Origin: Flavobacteriaceae bacterium HL-DH10
GTDB lineage: Bacteria > Bacteroidota > Bacteroidia > Flavobacteriales > Flavobacteriaceae
Assembly: GCA_031826515.1 (NCBI GenBank)
Contig: CP134536.1
Location: forward strand, 446,001 to 510,000
Reading direction: 5' to 3'
Length of the DNA stretch: 64,000 nucleotides
Part shown: positions 19,775 to 27,639 of the stretch, one piece after another
Layout: every line of letters starts with the position of its first letter
How positions within the stretch are numbered: the stretch's first letter is position 1
The notes under the pieces: model-generated
Seen by the model: only the letters and a program-made list of their open reading frames with translations
Told to the model about the DNA's origin: nothing
Databases searched by the model: none
Position numbers and translations under genes: made by a program

Positions 19775-20635
19775 ATGAAAGTAACCTTTTTAAAACCTAC
19801 AATACTTCTATTACTAATCATTTCAAACCTAAATACTTCTGCTCAAAAACTCGAAGACATAAAATACACGGCTTCAAACAAAGGAAAATTCTTTGTGAGT
19901 TGGGGAGGAAATAGAGAATCTTTCTCGAGATCTGATATTCATTTTAAAGGTGAAGATTACAATTTCACCATTAAAGATGCTTCTGCTCAAGATAAGCCTA
20001 AAGGTTGGCATATAGATTATTTCAATCCTACTAGAATAACTATTCCGCAAACTAATATGAAGATTGGTTATTTCATTTCTGATAAGTATACTGTTTCAAT
20101 TGGTGTAGACCACATGAAATATGTTATGAATAGAAATTTAACTAAAACCGTTGATGGTTATATTAATTTACCTTTAACAGATGCTGGATCAGTTTATAAT
20201 GGCACGTATAATAATGAAGCCTTTTTAGTTTCTGAAGACTTTTTAATGTTTGAACATACCAATGGTTTAAATTATGTTTACACAGAATTTTCTAGATATG
20301 ATGATGTTTCAAAGCTGTTTAATTTACCTAACATCGATAAATTTCAAATAAATATTACTGAAGGTATTGCAGGTGGTGTTTTATACCCACAAACAAATAC
20401 AACGTTGTTACAAAAAGACCGGTATGATGAATTTCATATATCTGGCTATGGCGTGTCACTACATGCAGGTTTAAACTTGACATTCTTTAAACATTTTTTC
20501 ATTCAATTAGACATGAAAGGAGGCTACATTAACATGCCAGATATTAGAACTACAAGTAATACAGCAGAAAGTGCTTCGCAACATTTTATGTATTTGCAAC
20601 GTGTGATTTCATTTGGAGGCATATTTAGAATTTAA
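19775..20635 (+). CDS. Conserved hypothetical outer-membrane beta-barrel protein
   Basis: 286 residues with an N-terminal signal peptide (hydrophobic 'PTILLLLIISNLNTSAQ'). Repeated amphipathic strands follow ('KFFVSWGGNRESFSRSDIHF', 'NMKIGYFISDKYTVSIGVDH'), and the C-terminus ends in 'VISFGGIFRI', consistent with an outer-membrane barrel. It resembles uncharacterised proteins of Flavobacteriaceae; I do not recognise a function. It is 84 nt after kdsA and ends in a 4-nt overlap with the convergent DUF1801 gene. Confidence 0.65.
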   Translation: MKVTFLKPTILLLLIISNLNTSAQKLEDIKYTASNKGKFFVSWGGNRESFSRSDIHFKGEDYNFTIKDASAQDKPKGWHIDYFNPTRITIPQTNMKIGYFISDKYTVSIGVDHMKYVMNRNLTKTVDGYINLPLTDAGSVYNGTYNNEAFLVSEDFLMFEHTNGLNYVYTEFSRYDDVSKLFNLPNIDKFQINITEGIAGGVLYPQTNTTLLQKDRYDEFHISGYGVSLHAGLNLTFFKHFFIQLDMKGGYINMPDIRTTSNTAESASQHFMYLQRVISFGGIFRI

Positions 20636-21009
20636 ATAAACCAAGCTTTCTTGCTTTTATTAAGCACAGTTGAAGCCTTATGTAATAATTGCACAAAGTT
20701 TTCTTGATCTAAATCTTCTAAAGTTTTTAATTGAATAGAACGGACTTGTTTGCGCTTATTATCATTTTTTAAAATAGGGAAATCGTTTTCAAGAAGAATA
20801 CCTTGCACAAATGCTACATCAACATAATTCTTACCTTTTAAAATATTAAGGTAAATCATTGGCTTTTTTCCAATATTATAAAACGGAATTTTATAACTGT
20901 ACCGCTCCTCGACTTCTGGTAAGGTATTTAAAATAACACTTCTAACATAAAGCATGATAGATTGATATGGTTCTTTTTGATTTATAAAATATTCGTCTAC
21001 TGGTTTCAC
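20632..21009 (-). CDS. DUF1801-domain protein
   Basis: 125 residues matching the DUF1801 pattern ('YQSIMLYVRSVILNTLPEVE', 'YKIPFYNIGKKPMIYLNILK', 'VDVAFVQGILL'). The fold is small, cytosolic and of unknown function (YdhG-like). No signal peptide. The convergent neighbour overlaps it by 4 nt at the 3' end. Confidence 0.8.
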   Translation of the reverse strand: MKPVDEYFINQKEPYQSIMLYVRSVILNTLPEVEERYSYKIPFYNIGKKPMIYLNILKGKNYVDVAFVQGILLENDFPILKNDNKRKQVRSIQLKTLEDLDQENFVQLLHKASTVLNKSKKAWFI

Positions 21010-21215
21010 TGATTTATTTTTTCAAACTTAACAAAAATTTATGATGTGTATTTGGAAAAAATAAGCGTCCAAAAAACAATAATTTTATATTATAAATATT
21101 GTTATAAAACTTCTTGCGAACAAAGAATCTTGTTTGTTTACTATCTTATTTGGTGATTTTTTTTAATATAGGATTTTGGATATTTATACAACTTAAAAAA
21201 ACAGAACAATAAGTA

Positions 21216-21998
21216 TTAATCCGCTCTATTTTTTGCTTGAATTCTTCTAACAATATTTGTGGCTGCATTTCTTGTAATAAACCTTGGTAAGGTTGCCAAA
21301 AATTTATTAAAACTTCCAGGAATAGCATATACTTTTCCTTTTTTCATGGCCTTATATCCATAAAAAGCAACTTCTTGAGCACCAGCCATATTAAAGGTTA
21401 TTTTATTCTTACAGGTGTTTTCTGAAACAGTTTCCTGAAAAGACGTTTTTGTTGGTCCTGGGCACAAAGCGGTAACTGTAACACCTGTTCCTTTTAATTC
21501 ATTAGCAATCGCCTCTGAAAACGATAGCATATAACCTTTTGAAGCATAATAAATTGCCATTAAAGGCCCTGGTTGAAATGCTGCTAAAGACGACATATTT
21601 AAAATCTTTCCTGAACCTCGTTTTATCATACCTTTCAACACCAATTTAGTTAAATGGGTTGTAGTTAAAATATGTACATGCAACATTTCAGATTCGCGTT
21701 CCCAATCGGTATCAGTAAAAGAACCAAATAAACCAAAACCTGCATTATTTATTAATACATCTACTGGAGCATTATTAATATCGGCTATAATTTCTTGAGC
21801 AATATTAGGTAAGCTTAAGTCTTTAACCAAAGCGACAACCTCAACATTAAACTCTTGTTCTATCTGAGTTTTTGCCTTTGATAAATTTTCTTCATCAACA
21901 TCTACCAATATTAACTTATAAGCATCTTTTGCTAATAAAAGTGCTAACTCATAACCTAATCCTGATGCTGCTCCTGTTACTAAGGCTGTTTTAATAAT
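21216..21998 (-). CDS. Short-chain dehydrogenase/reductase with no ATG start
   Basis: A classical SDR: cofactor loop TGAASGLG close to the N-terminus, 'LINNAGFGLF', 'ILNMSSLAAF' and the catalytic Tyr-x3-Lys in 'AIYYASKGYML'. The first in-frame ATG (21908) lies after the cofactor loop and would delete it. Upstream the frame runs back to a stop at 22002-22004, and the only plausible initiators are ATT codons at 21998 or 21995 (reading IIKTALVTGAASGLG...). I give the CDS from 21998. Either a rare ATT start is used or an ATG has mutated to ATT. NAD(P)-dependent oxidoreductase; substrate unknown. Confidence 0.75.
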   Translation of the reverse strand: MIKTALVTGAASGLGYELALLLAKDAYKLILVDVDEENLSKAKTQIEQEFNVEVVALVKDLSLPNIAQEIIADINNAPVDVLINNAGFGLFGSFTDTDWERESEMLHVHILTTTHLTKLVLKGMIKRGSGKILNMSSLAAFQPGPLMAIYYASKGYMLSFSEAIANELKGTGVTVTALCPGPTKTSFQETVSENTCKNKITFNMAGAQEVAFYGYKAMKKGKVYAIPGSFNKFLATLPRFITRNAATNIVRRIQAKNRAD

Positions 21999-22115
21999 TA
22001 ATTAATTTTAAATTTTTACAAAAATATTAATTTTCATTTATAAAACCCCTGTATATAAAAACCTTTATGAGTTTAATAGTATAAGATTTTATTTGTCTAA
22101 ACAACTATTTAGAAT

Positions 22116-22154
22116 AAAAAACCACCCAAGCTTATTTAAGCTATAGGTGGTTTT
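22116..22154 (-). terminator. Hairpin terminator downstream of the lipoprotein gene
   Basis: Inverted repeat AAAACCACC ... GGTGGTTTT with an inner AGCTT/AAGCT stem. It lies 27 nt after the stop of the lipoprotein gene (22181-22693), and the T run follows in the minus direction. Confidence 0.75.
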
Positions 22155-22180
22155 AAATACAAACATATTACTTAAATAAC

Positions 22181-22693
22181 CTAGTTATTTAAATACATCA
22201 TTAAACCTGAATAATCTCCATAACCTTGCTGAAGTACAATTTTACCATTTTCATCAAAATCATAAGATTCATATAATTTAATAATACCAGATTTTGCTTC
22301 TGTAGAATCTGTTGCCGGTAAAGTAACTTCCCATGCTCCATAATAACGAACTGAACCATCTGGTAATTTAGTATCTGGATTTACACCTGGTAAAAAAACT
22401 GGAGGATTAGTCACTAATTTAAAATCATATTTTGCTAAAAACGCTTTATCACTATCCTTTGTTTCCTCACTCTGGATCATTACAGAATCTTTTTCAGCTC
22501 CAAAATAAGTATTATATGCCACCGCATTATCTGCAAAAACAGAATAATCTAGTGTTTCATTTTCCCAATCTAACAAAGATTTTAAGACTGTTTCAGAATT
22601 TTTAGCAAATAACTCGTTTGTTGAATTGTCTGGTGCTTCTTTACAGCCTACAATTAATAAGACTACGCACAACATTGAATACATAATTTTCAT
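22181..22693 (-). CDS. Putative lipoprotein, NTF2/SnoaL-like
   Basis: 170 residues. The N-terminus 'MKIMYSMLCVVLLIVGC' is a lipoprotein signal with the lipobox Cys at residue 17. The mature part ('LLDWENETLDYSVFADNAVA', 'GAWEVTLPATDSTEAKSG', 'KLYESYDFDENGKIVL') resembles NTF2-like/SnoaL folds that occur in many Bacteroidota lipoproteins. Function unknown. It is monocistronic, with a strong terminator at 22116-22154. Confidence 0.7.
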   Translation of the reverse strand: MKIMYSMLCVVLLIVGCKEAPDNSTNELFAKNSETVLKSLLDWENETLDYSVFADNAVAYNTYFGAEKDSVMIQSEETKDSDKAFLAKYDFKLVTNPPVFLPGVNPDTKLPDGSVRYYGAWEVTLPATDSTEAKSGIIKLYESYDFDENGKIVLQQGYGDYSGLMMYLNN

Positions 22694-22771
22694 AATAGTT
22701 ATAATTTTGATTAGTTATTAATACTGAAAGGTAATATATTTAATTGAATATGAAATACTTATAAAATAACT

Positions 22772-23986
22772 TTATTCAATACCATCTATATATTCTTGTA
22801 AATAACTAAAACGATCAGTCAATTTTCCATTTTCAGTTATTTTAGCGCGCAGTAAAACACCATCGGCATCATTATTAAAAAATGCAGGAATTACGTGTTT
22901 TAAAAACTGCTCACCAAATCCTTCACTTGCATCTTGAGGAAGTTCACATGGTAAATTATCGACTGCCATAATAGTTATAGCTTTGTCATCCTTATAATCT
23001 ATTTCGGTTTCGGTTTGCGGATTGTAACCATAAACAGGATCTGCTATGGTTGACGCACGTAATGTTGTAGCCACGGGACCATCTACATCACAACTAATAT
23101 CGGCTACTACTTTTATGTTGAAATCGGGCGACTTCACATCATCTCTTGTGTATAAATATGGCGCTCCATCTCCATAAAAATGACCAGCAATATAATAATC
23201 AGTTACTTTAGCGAAGCGCATGAAATTTGATTCATAATCTTTCGGATTATTGAAAAAATCAAAAACATCATCAATCACTTTTCCATCTTTACGTTTATTA
23301 TAATCTAATACATCTATTTTACAATACACAGGTTCGTTAAACGTATTGGTTAAATAATCGTTAACTGAAACACTTTTAATACCCATAGCATCGAGCATTT
23401 CTTGAACGCCGTTTGACACTTTTCCACTTCCAGTTAGTAATATTTTTATGTTTGGTATTTCTAATGTATTTAACTCGTTTATTAATGCTTCTTGATTTAA
23501 CAAAGATCCTGCTTTGGGCAAATTCCATGTATCGTATTTCAATCCCCATGCCCGGAATCCGTTGAAAGTACCTACGATACCTGCATAGCGTCCGAAACCT
23601 ATTAAGCGAAATCCTTTTTCGTTAACAATGGTTTCATGGTCATACAACTCGATATTTTTCTCTAAAACGGCTTTTAGTAGTTTTCTATTATAAGGTTGTT
23701 TTTTTATAGTATGAGAAAAGAAAAAGTATTTTTTATTAGGAATAAGTGCATCAATAGGCACTTCTTTTACACCTATCATCACATCGCAATCTGAAACATT
23801 CTCTACAACTTCAAATCCTTCTGCTTTGTATTGCTCGTCTGAAAACACACGTATGTCTGATGATTCTACTTTAAAAATAGCTTCTGGAAATTGTTTTCTT
23901 GCTTCCGCTAATTTTGATGGTGAAAATACCACACGACGATCTGGTGGACTTTTACGCTCTTTTATAATGGCAAATTTAATGTTCAT
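22772..23986 (-). CDS. NAD(P)-dependent oxidoreductase, saccharopine-dehydrogenase (LYS1)/alanine-dehydrogenase-like
   Basis: 404 residues from ATG 23984-23986 (MNIKFAIIKERKSPPDRRVV). A longer frame exists, but its extra residues look unrelated and overlap the promoter region. The N-terminal AlaDh/PNT-type domain ('RRVVFSPSKLAEARKQFP') and the nucleotide-binding 'IKILLTGSGKVSNGVQEML' are visible. 'VVADISCDVDGPVATTLRAS' matches the LYS1-like saccharopine dehydrogenase family. It probably catalyses an oxidative deamination-type reaction; the true substrate in Flavobacteriia is uncertain. Confidence 0.8.
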   Translation of the reverse strand: MNIKFAIIKERKSPPDRRVVFSPSKLAEARKQFPEAIFKVESSDIRVFSDEQYKAEGFEVVENVSDCDVMIGVKEVPIDALIPNKKYFFFSHTIKKQPYNRKLLKAVLEKNIELYDHETIVNEKGFRLIGFGRYAGIVGTFNGFRAWGLKYDTWNLPKAGSLLNQEALINELNTLEIPNIKILLTGSGKVSNGVQEMLDAMGIKSVSVNDYLTNTFNEPVYCKIDVLDYNKRKDGKVIDDVFDFFNNPKDYESNFMRFAKVTDYYIAGHFYGDGAPYLYTRDDVKSPDFNIKVVADISCDVDGPVATTLRASTIADPVYGYNPQTETEIDYKDDKAITIMAVDNLPCELPQDASEGFGEQFLKHVIPAFFNNDADGVLLRAKITENGKLTDRFSYLQEYIDGIE

Positions 23987-24074
23987 TTGAGAATTATTTA
24001 CTGACACAATCTGTTTTTGGTATAAATTTTGAACTAAATGTAATAGTTTTGAAGTGGCATACAAAGTTTTTTGA

Positions 24075-24082
24075 TAACTTTG
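24075..24082 (+). promoter_or_regulatory. Bacteroidota promoter (-33 TTTG at 24048, -7 TAACTTTG)
   Basis: TAACTTTG is a perfect TAnnTTTG match, and a TTTG box at 24048-24051 sits 23 nt upstream, at the long end of accepted spacing. It faces the 24088-24300 region ahead of ssrA, where no protein gene is obvious. Confidence 0.6.
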
Positions 24083-24087
24083 CTGCC

Positions 24088-24195
24088 CGCGTTAAGGATG
24101 GAGGCATTGTTGAAGCTCTCCCGATTTTTTTATCGGGAAGCGACTGCCGAGAGCCTGACCCGATAGGGTAACGCCCTAATAAACTTAATTGATGA
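24088..24195 (+). ncRNA. Candidate structured small RNA or leader upstream of ssrA
   Basis: Downstream of the 24075 promoter lies a GC-richer, hairpin-rich block. A nested stem is formed by GCTCT ... AGAGC around CCCGAT ... ATCGGG, followed by ACCCGATAGGGT. An AT-rich hairpin (TTCATAAATTT ... AAATTTATGAA) near 24219-24253, inside a CCCGAA ... TTCGGG stem, could end it. I recall similar blocks in other flavobacteria but cannot name an Rfam family. It could also be the 5' leader of the tmRNA transcript. Confidence 0.4.
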
Positions 24196-24308
24196 GTTCC
24201 CGAAATCGAAGATTCATGAATTCATAAATTTAAAATAAAAATTTATGAATAAACAAGTTCGGGATTAATTCAATGACGTAAATTAAAATTTACTATTTCA
24301 TTAAAATT

Positions 24309-24700
24309 GGGGTCGACTGGTTTTGACAGCGAGATTAATTGAACGGTAAGCACGTCGTGTAATGACATTGAAACACGTTAAAGGCTAGATCAAATTTTAA
24401 ACGGCGAGAATAACTACGCTTTAGCTGCATAATCCGAATTACAGTAGGATTGGCCTAGGTACACAAGGTGTACAAGCTTTATGTCTCCAGAAAGCCTTGG
24501 TTAACGGCGTTCTATTTTGAGGCATCGTAAATGTTAACATAGATTGGGCAGTGCTTCGATGCCCTTTTGAAACTAAAGAAGCTAAGTTATAAGTAGGTTG
24601 TCTTTAACCAGCTTATAATCGAAAACACAAGAAAAGAATAAACGTGTAGAAAGCCCTTTGGTTACTTGTTTGGACGAGAGTTCGATTCTCTCCGACTCCA
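24309..24700 (+). ncRNA. ssrA: tmRNA (one-piece)
   Basis: The 5' GGGGTCG pairs with 3' CGACTCC (24693-24699), with discriminator A24700, forming a tRNA-Ala-like acceptor. The T-arm GAGAGTTCGATTCTCTC is intact. The tag ORF at 24403-24432 reads GENNYALAA then TAA, the typical flavobacterial proteolysis tag. The CCA end is not encoded. tmRNA with SmpB rescues stalled ribosomes. A terminator hairpin follows directly. Confidence 0.97.
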
Positions 24701-24701
24701 C

Positions 24702-24742
24702 AAAAAACCTCCGTATACATAATATTTACGGAGGTTTGTTTT
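24702..24742 (+). terminator. Terminator of ssrA
   Basis: AAAACCTCCGTA ... TACGGAGGTTTG followed by a T run; the hairpin starts right after the tmRNA 3' end. Confidence 0.85.
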
Positions 24743-24768
24743 TATAGGTGACAAAATAGGTGACTTTT

Positions 24769-24972
24769 TTATTTTAATTCCTCATAAAAAACTTCTGCAA
24801 TAATTGTTTCAACATTACTATCCAACTTCGGATTAAATAAGTCTTTGCATATAGTAAAAGCATCCAATTAAGATTCTCGACAATGAGTATTTATAAGTTC
24901 TTTTATGTTTTCTTCGGTTAATTCAGGCGGTAACCAATTATTTAATGTGGCAGTCTTGAAAACTGTTGAAGG
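24769..24972 (-). pseudogene. Decayed ORF fragment
   Basis: On the minus strand one frame reads through about 68 codons: PSTVFKTATLNNWLPPELTE ..., then an in-frame TAA at about 24869, then LDAFTICKDLFNPKLDSNVE ... EELK and a stop at 24769-24771. There is no start codon at the 5' end. The amino-acid-like composition on both sides of the stop suggests a degraded gene. I do not recognise the family. It lies between ssrA and a tRNA fragment, a plausible remnant of an integrated element. Confidence 0.4.
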
Positions 24973-24994
24973 TTACACTGTACTATGTACAATA

Positions 24995-25027
24995 AAAAAG
25001 CCTCTACATCTCTGTAAAGGCTTAATT
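24995..25027 (-). terminator. Terminator following the tRNA remnant
   Basis: On the minus strand AAGCCTTTACA ... TGTAGAGGCTT followed by TTTTT: a rho-independent terminator that originally ended the tRNA transcript. Confidence 0.75.
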
Positions 25028-25031
25028 TTTC

Positions 25032-25078
25032 TAGTAGCGGGAACTGGACTCAAACCAGTGACCTTCGAGTTATGAACT
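25032..25078 (-). pseudogene. tRNA 3' half (anticodon CAT), likely attachment-site remnant
   Basis: Minus strand: anticodon loop TTCATAA in stem GAG/CTC, variable loop AAGGTC, T-arm ACTGG-TTTGAGT-CCAGT, then acceptor 3' strand TCCCGCT and discriminator A. The 5' half is missing: the upstream sequence (25079-25125) has no D-arm and does not provide AGCGGGA to pair with the acceptor. A tRNA 3' half with its terminator but without its 5' half is what remains at one end of an element integrated into a tRNA-Met/Ile(CAT) gene. Confidence 0.65.
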
Positions 25079-25222
25079 CTAATCTGTGCCATATCTTAAC
25101 CCAAATACTGGGCTTTCCCGATGTTATTTTTGAAAATCGTGTTCTAAAACGTGTTCCGTTTTATGTTCACTTTTGTTAGTAATAATTTTGTTAAATTTAA
25201 CTAATTTAAATCGAGAACAAAA

Positions 25223-25603
25223 CTATTTTTCCATATAATCCTGCCATTGTATTAAAACATATTTTTCACTGTTATTCTCTGTCCTTTTTATAAATCCATA
25301 TTCATAAACAAATAAATAAACATCTCCTTTAGTGTTTTTCCAGTAGTGTGTAAAAAAATTAGAATTAAAACCCAGTTCCTTTAAAACTTCTGCTCTTACC
25401 GTAACCTTACCTCCTTTGTTAAATTCCTTCAATAGCTTCCGATTAAGCCTCAACTGGTTATCTACCCTATTATAAAAACGCTCTGGTTGTTCCTGTGCTT
25501 GCTGGTATTGGAATGCGCTTTTACAGTGCAGATTGCAGTATTTTTTATCTGTCCTACCCTGTAGCTCTTTGTTACAATGTTTACAATATTGTTGTATTCT
25601 CAT
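25223..25603 (-). CDS. Zinc-ribbon protein of unknown function
   Basis: 126 residues. An N-terminal C7-x2-C10 ('YCKHCNKELQGRTDKKYC') with C23 and C27 ('NLHC') forms a zinc ribbon. The C-terminal part ('VLKELGFNSNFFTHYW', 'VYLFVYEYGFIKRTE') matches a small protein family widespread in Bacteroidota chromosomes and elements. Function unknown; the zinc ribbon suggests nucleic-acid or protein binding. It is divergent from the recombinase gene, whose start is 95 nt away. Confidence 0.65.
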   Translation of the reverse strand: MRIQQYCKHCNKELQGRTDKKYCNLHCKSAFQYQQAQEQPERFYNRVDNQLRLNRKLLKEFNKGGKVTVRAEVLKELGFNSNFFTHYWKNTKGDVYLFVYEYGFIKRTENNSEKYVLIQWQDYMEK

Positions 25604-25697
25604 TTCAAAAAAAATATTAAGTGAATGTCTATGCGAACATTATTCGATTAAGGTACGACTAATTTATTCACATAAATTAACTTGCATAAAAAAAACA

Positions 25698-26828
25698 ATG
25701 GACAAAGGTAGGAGCGTTACATTAAAACATCTTTTAATCAAAGAAAAAAGATATATAGGTCTACAATTTAATACTGATAAAGTTATCCATGCCCTTGTCA
25801 AGCAATTGCCAGATGTAAAATGGAGTAACAGTTTTAACATGGCCTACATTTTAAACAATAAAGAAAACCTTAATACAATTTTCGAAATATTTAATGGCGT
25901 TGTTTGGGTTAATTGCAATCATTTTTTTGATAAAAGTATTACGAAACAAAATAACGAAGATATAGATATTACATGGTTCAGAAAAAGGGAACTTCCAGAT
26001 AATTATAGAGTTTGTCCCACTAATTACTTAGACAAATTAGAATTAAAGCGATATGCAAATAATACAGTAAAATCATATGTATCTGCTTTTGAAACATTTA
26101 TCAATTATTACCAAACTAAGGAATTAATAGCAATTAACGAAAGTGATGTGAGAAGTTACATATTGAAGCTCGTTCAAGAAGACAAATCAAATTCATACAT
26201 AAATACTGCCATTAACAGCATTAAATTTTATTACGAATCTGTTCTGGGAATGCCTAACAGGTTTTACCAAGTAGAAAGACCTAGAAAAGAAAAAAAATTA
26301 CCAAAAATACTATCAAAAGAAGACGTGCTAAACATTATAGCCAATACAAATAATTTAAAGCACAAGTGTATTGTTAGTCTTCTTTATTCATCAGGAATGC
26401 GTAGAAATGAACTAGTGAATTTAAAAATTACAGATATTGATAGCAAAAGAATGTTAATACGTGTGGAAGCAGCCAAAGGCAATAAAGATCGATACACATT
26501 ACTATCGCATGCATTGTTAAAAGATTTACGAGACTATTATAAACAATACAAACCAGAAAAATATATTATTGAAGGTATGTACGGGAAGCAGTATTCAGGT
26601 CAAAGTATTGGAAAGATAGTGCTAAATGCAGCTAAGAAGGCAGGAATAATGACACCCGTAACTCCACATATACTTAGACATAGTTTTGCAACACATTTAT
26701 TAGAAGCTGGGGTCGATTTAAGGCAAATTCAAGTTTTATTAGGGCATAGTTCTAGCAAGACAACAGAAATTTACACCCATGTGGCAACTACTACTTTTAA
26801 AAAAATAATAAATCCACTAGACCTTTAA
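25698..26828 (+). CDS. Tyrosine recombinase, Xer-like, candidate integrase of the cassette array
   Basis: 376 residues from ATG 25698 (MDKGRSVTLKHLLIKEKRYI). The frame is open from 25533, but the first 55 residues overlap the zinc-ribbon gene and are Cys-rich and non-conserved. An extra N-terminal domain (1-100, 'PDVKWSNSFNMAYILNNKEN') precedes a SAM-like core-binding domain (110-185) and the catalytic domain. Catalytic residues are Arg235 (SGMRRNEL), Lys260, His324-x2-Arg327 (HILRHSFATHLLEAG), His350 and Tyr359 (TTEIYTHV). Only about 64 residues separate Lys260 from His324, so the insertion specific to integron IntI is absent. It lies immediately upstream of attC-like site 1 and reads in the same direction as all cassettes. 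Confidence 0.93.
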   Translation: MDKGRSVTLKHLLIKEKRYIGLQFNTDKVIHALVKQLPDVKWSNSFNMAYILNNKENLNTIFEIFNGVVWVNCNHFFDKSITKQNNEDIDITWFRKRELPDNYRVCPTNYLDKLELKRYANNTVKSYVSAFETFINYYQTKELIAINESDVRSYILKLVQEDKSNSYINTAINSIKFYYESVLGMPNRFYQVERPRKEKKLPKILSKEDVLNIIANTNNLKHKCIVSLLYSSGMRRNELVNLKITDIDSKRMLIRVEAAKGNKDRYTLLSHALLKDLRDYYKQYKPEKYIIEGMYGKQYSGQSIGKIVLNAAKKAGIMTPVTPHILRHSFATHLLEAGVDLRQIQVLLGHSSSKTTEIYTHVATTTFKKIINPLDL

Positions 26829-26837
26829 AAAATATAA

Positions 26838-26870
26838 AAGATATATTGAACATATGTTATATATATCTTA
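26838..26870 (+). terminator. AT-rich hairpin after the recombinase gene
   Basis: AAGATATAT ... ATATATCTT, 10 nt after the stop. It is a plausible but weak terminator, with no long T tract. Confidence 0.4.
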
Positions 26871-26879
26871 AATTGGCAG

Positions 26880-26916
26880 TATAACAAACATAATGTTTGT
26901 TATACCATTGTTGTGT
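26880..26916 (+). other. Candidate attI: perfect palindrome plus first core site
   Basis: A 25-nt palindrome occupies 26880-26904 (arms TATAACAAACAT and ATGTTTGTTATA around one A). It is followed by the first core-like GTTGTGT at 26910-26916, which starts cassette 1. Proximity to the integrase 3' end and position at the head of the array make this the probable primary insertion site. In IntI systems attI binds the recombinase as a duplex; the palindrome could be the duplex binding site here. Confidence 0.5.
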
Positions 26917-26931
26917 TTCATTGCGGAACGC

Positions 26932-26980
26932 ACTCAAAACGGAAAAAAATCTAGTTTGTTTTCCGAATTTTTTTTTGAGT
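26932..26980. repeat. Long hairpin in ORF-less cassette 1
   Basis: ACTCAAAACGGAAAA pairs with TTTTCCG ... TTTTGAGT. Cassette 1 (26911-27342) contains no ORF of useful length on either strand. This hairpin is its most visible structure and could be a terminator or part of a small RNA. Confidence 0.5.
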
Positions 26981-27213
26981 TTTAAGAAAGTGAAACGAAA
27001 AATTATATTGCGCAATTTCAAATCCTACGTTGAATTCTCACTCAAATGTGGAATAAAAATCTCGTCCGACTTTTAGCTTGTTTGCGTATTAAAAACTCAA
27101 AAAACTTCTGACTGTCCAAAGCAGTTCGTAACTGTTGCGGCGGAATGATTAGTGAAACGCAAAAAAAAGAATTTCTAGACTGACCAAAAATTGTAAGAAA
27201 ATAAACAACGAAA

Positions 27214-27348
27214 ACACAACACCGTATATAAAAAATTGCTAGTTTTACCCTAAACCAATGTTAGTTGCTTTGTTTGCTAGCTTCTGATTTTCCTTCGGAA
27301 AATCCTCGCACGCAAACACGCAACTTTCCATATACATCAACGTTAGCG
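27214..27348 (+). repeat. attC-like site 1
   Basis: Opens ACACAAC and closes with core GTTAGCG (27342-27348). The opening bases AAACACAA complement the start of cassette 1 (TTGTGTTT at 26911). The central hairpin GATTTTCC-TTC-GGAAAATC is at about 27281-27302. Arms CGTATAT and ATATAC pair. 135 nt. Confidence 0.85.
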
Positions 27349-27639
27349 CACATTCTCACAAAGCGCACTAAAGTCAAAAAATTACAAAAAAGTGGTAAAA
27401 AAATAGTTCTTAAAACCATACTCAACTGACTTCACTCCTACTCTAAACTTCTGACTTTTGCCAATCAAAACGCAATTGTTGCGAACGAATGACCTTCTGC
27501 ACGGCAAATCTAAATCTGGATAAAAGAAAAAGAAGCTACGCTAAATATCGCAAACGCAACTGTTGCGGTAAAAAAGAAAATTAGTCACGGCATATTTTTG
27601 CGATTAAAAAATACAAATTGTAAGAAAAAAGAAAACGTG

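Noticed and set aside
21146-21328. 60-codon minus-strand ORF
   Set aside because: It overlaps the 3' end of the SDR gene in another frame and has no independent support.
24103-24172. 22-codon ORF (MEALLKLSRFF...) in the element before ssrA
   Set aside because: It coincides with strong hairpins, and the codons are set by the palindromes; more likely RNA structure than a peptide.
25032-25125. Intact tRNA gene
   Set aside because: There is no D-arm or 5' acceptor strand; only the 3' half is present.
25533-25697. 55-residue N-terminal extension of the recombinase
   Set aside because: It overlaps the divergent zinc-ribbon gene, is Cys-rich and unlike recombinases; ATG 25698 fits.
27128-27148. 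Protein-coding reading of the shared block of cassettes 1 and 2 on the minus strand
   Set aside because: Frames with some similarity (QQLR...) exist in both, but neither has a start codon and the similarity does not extend in frame.
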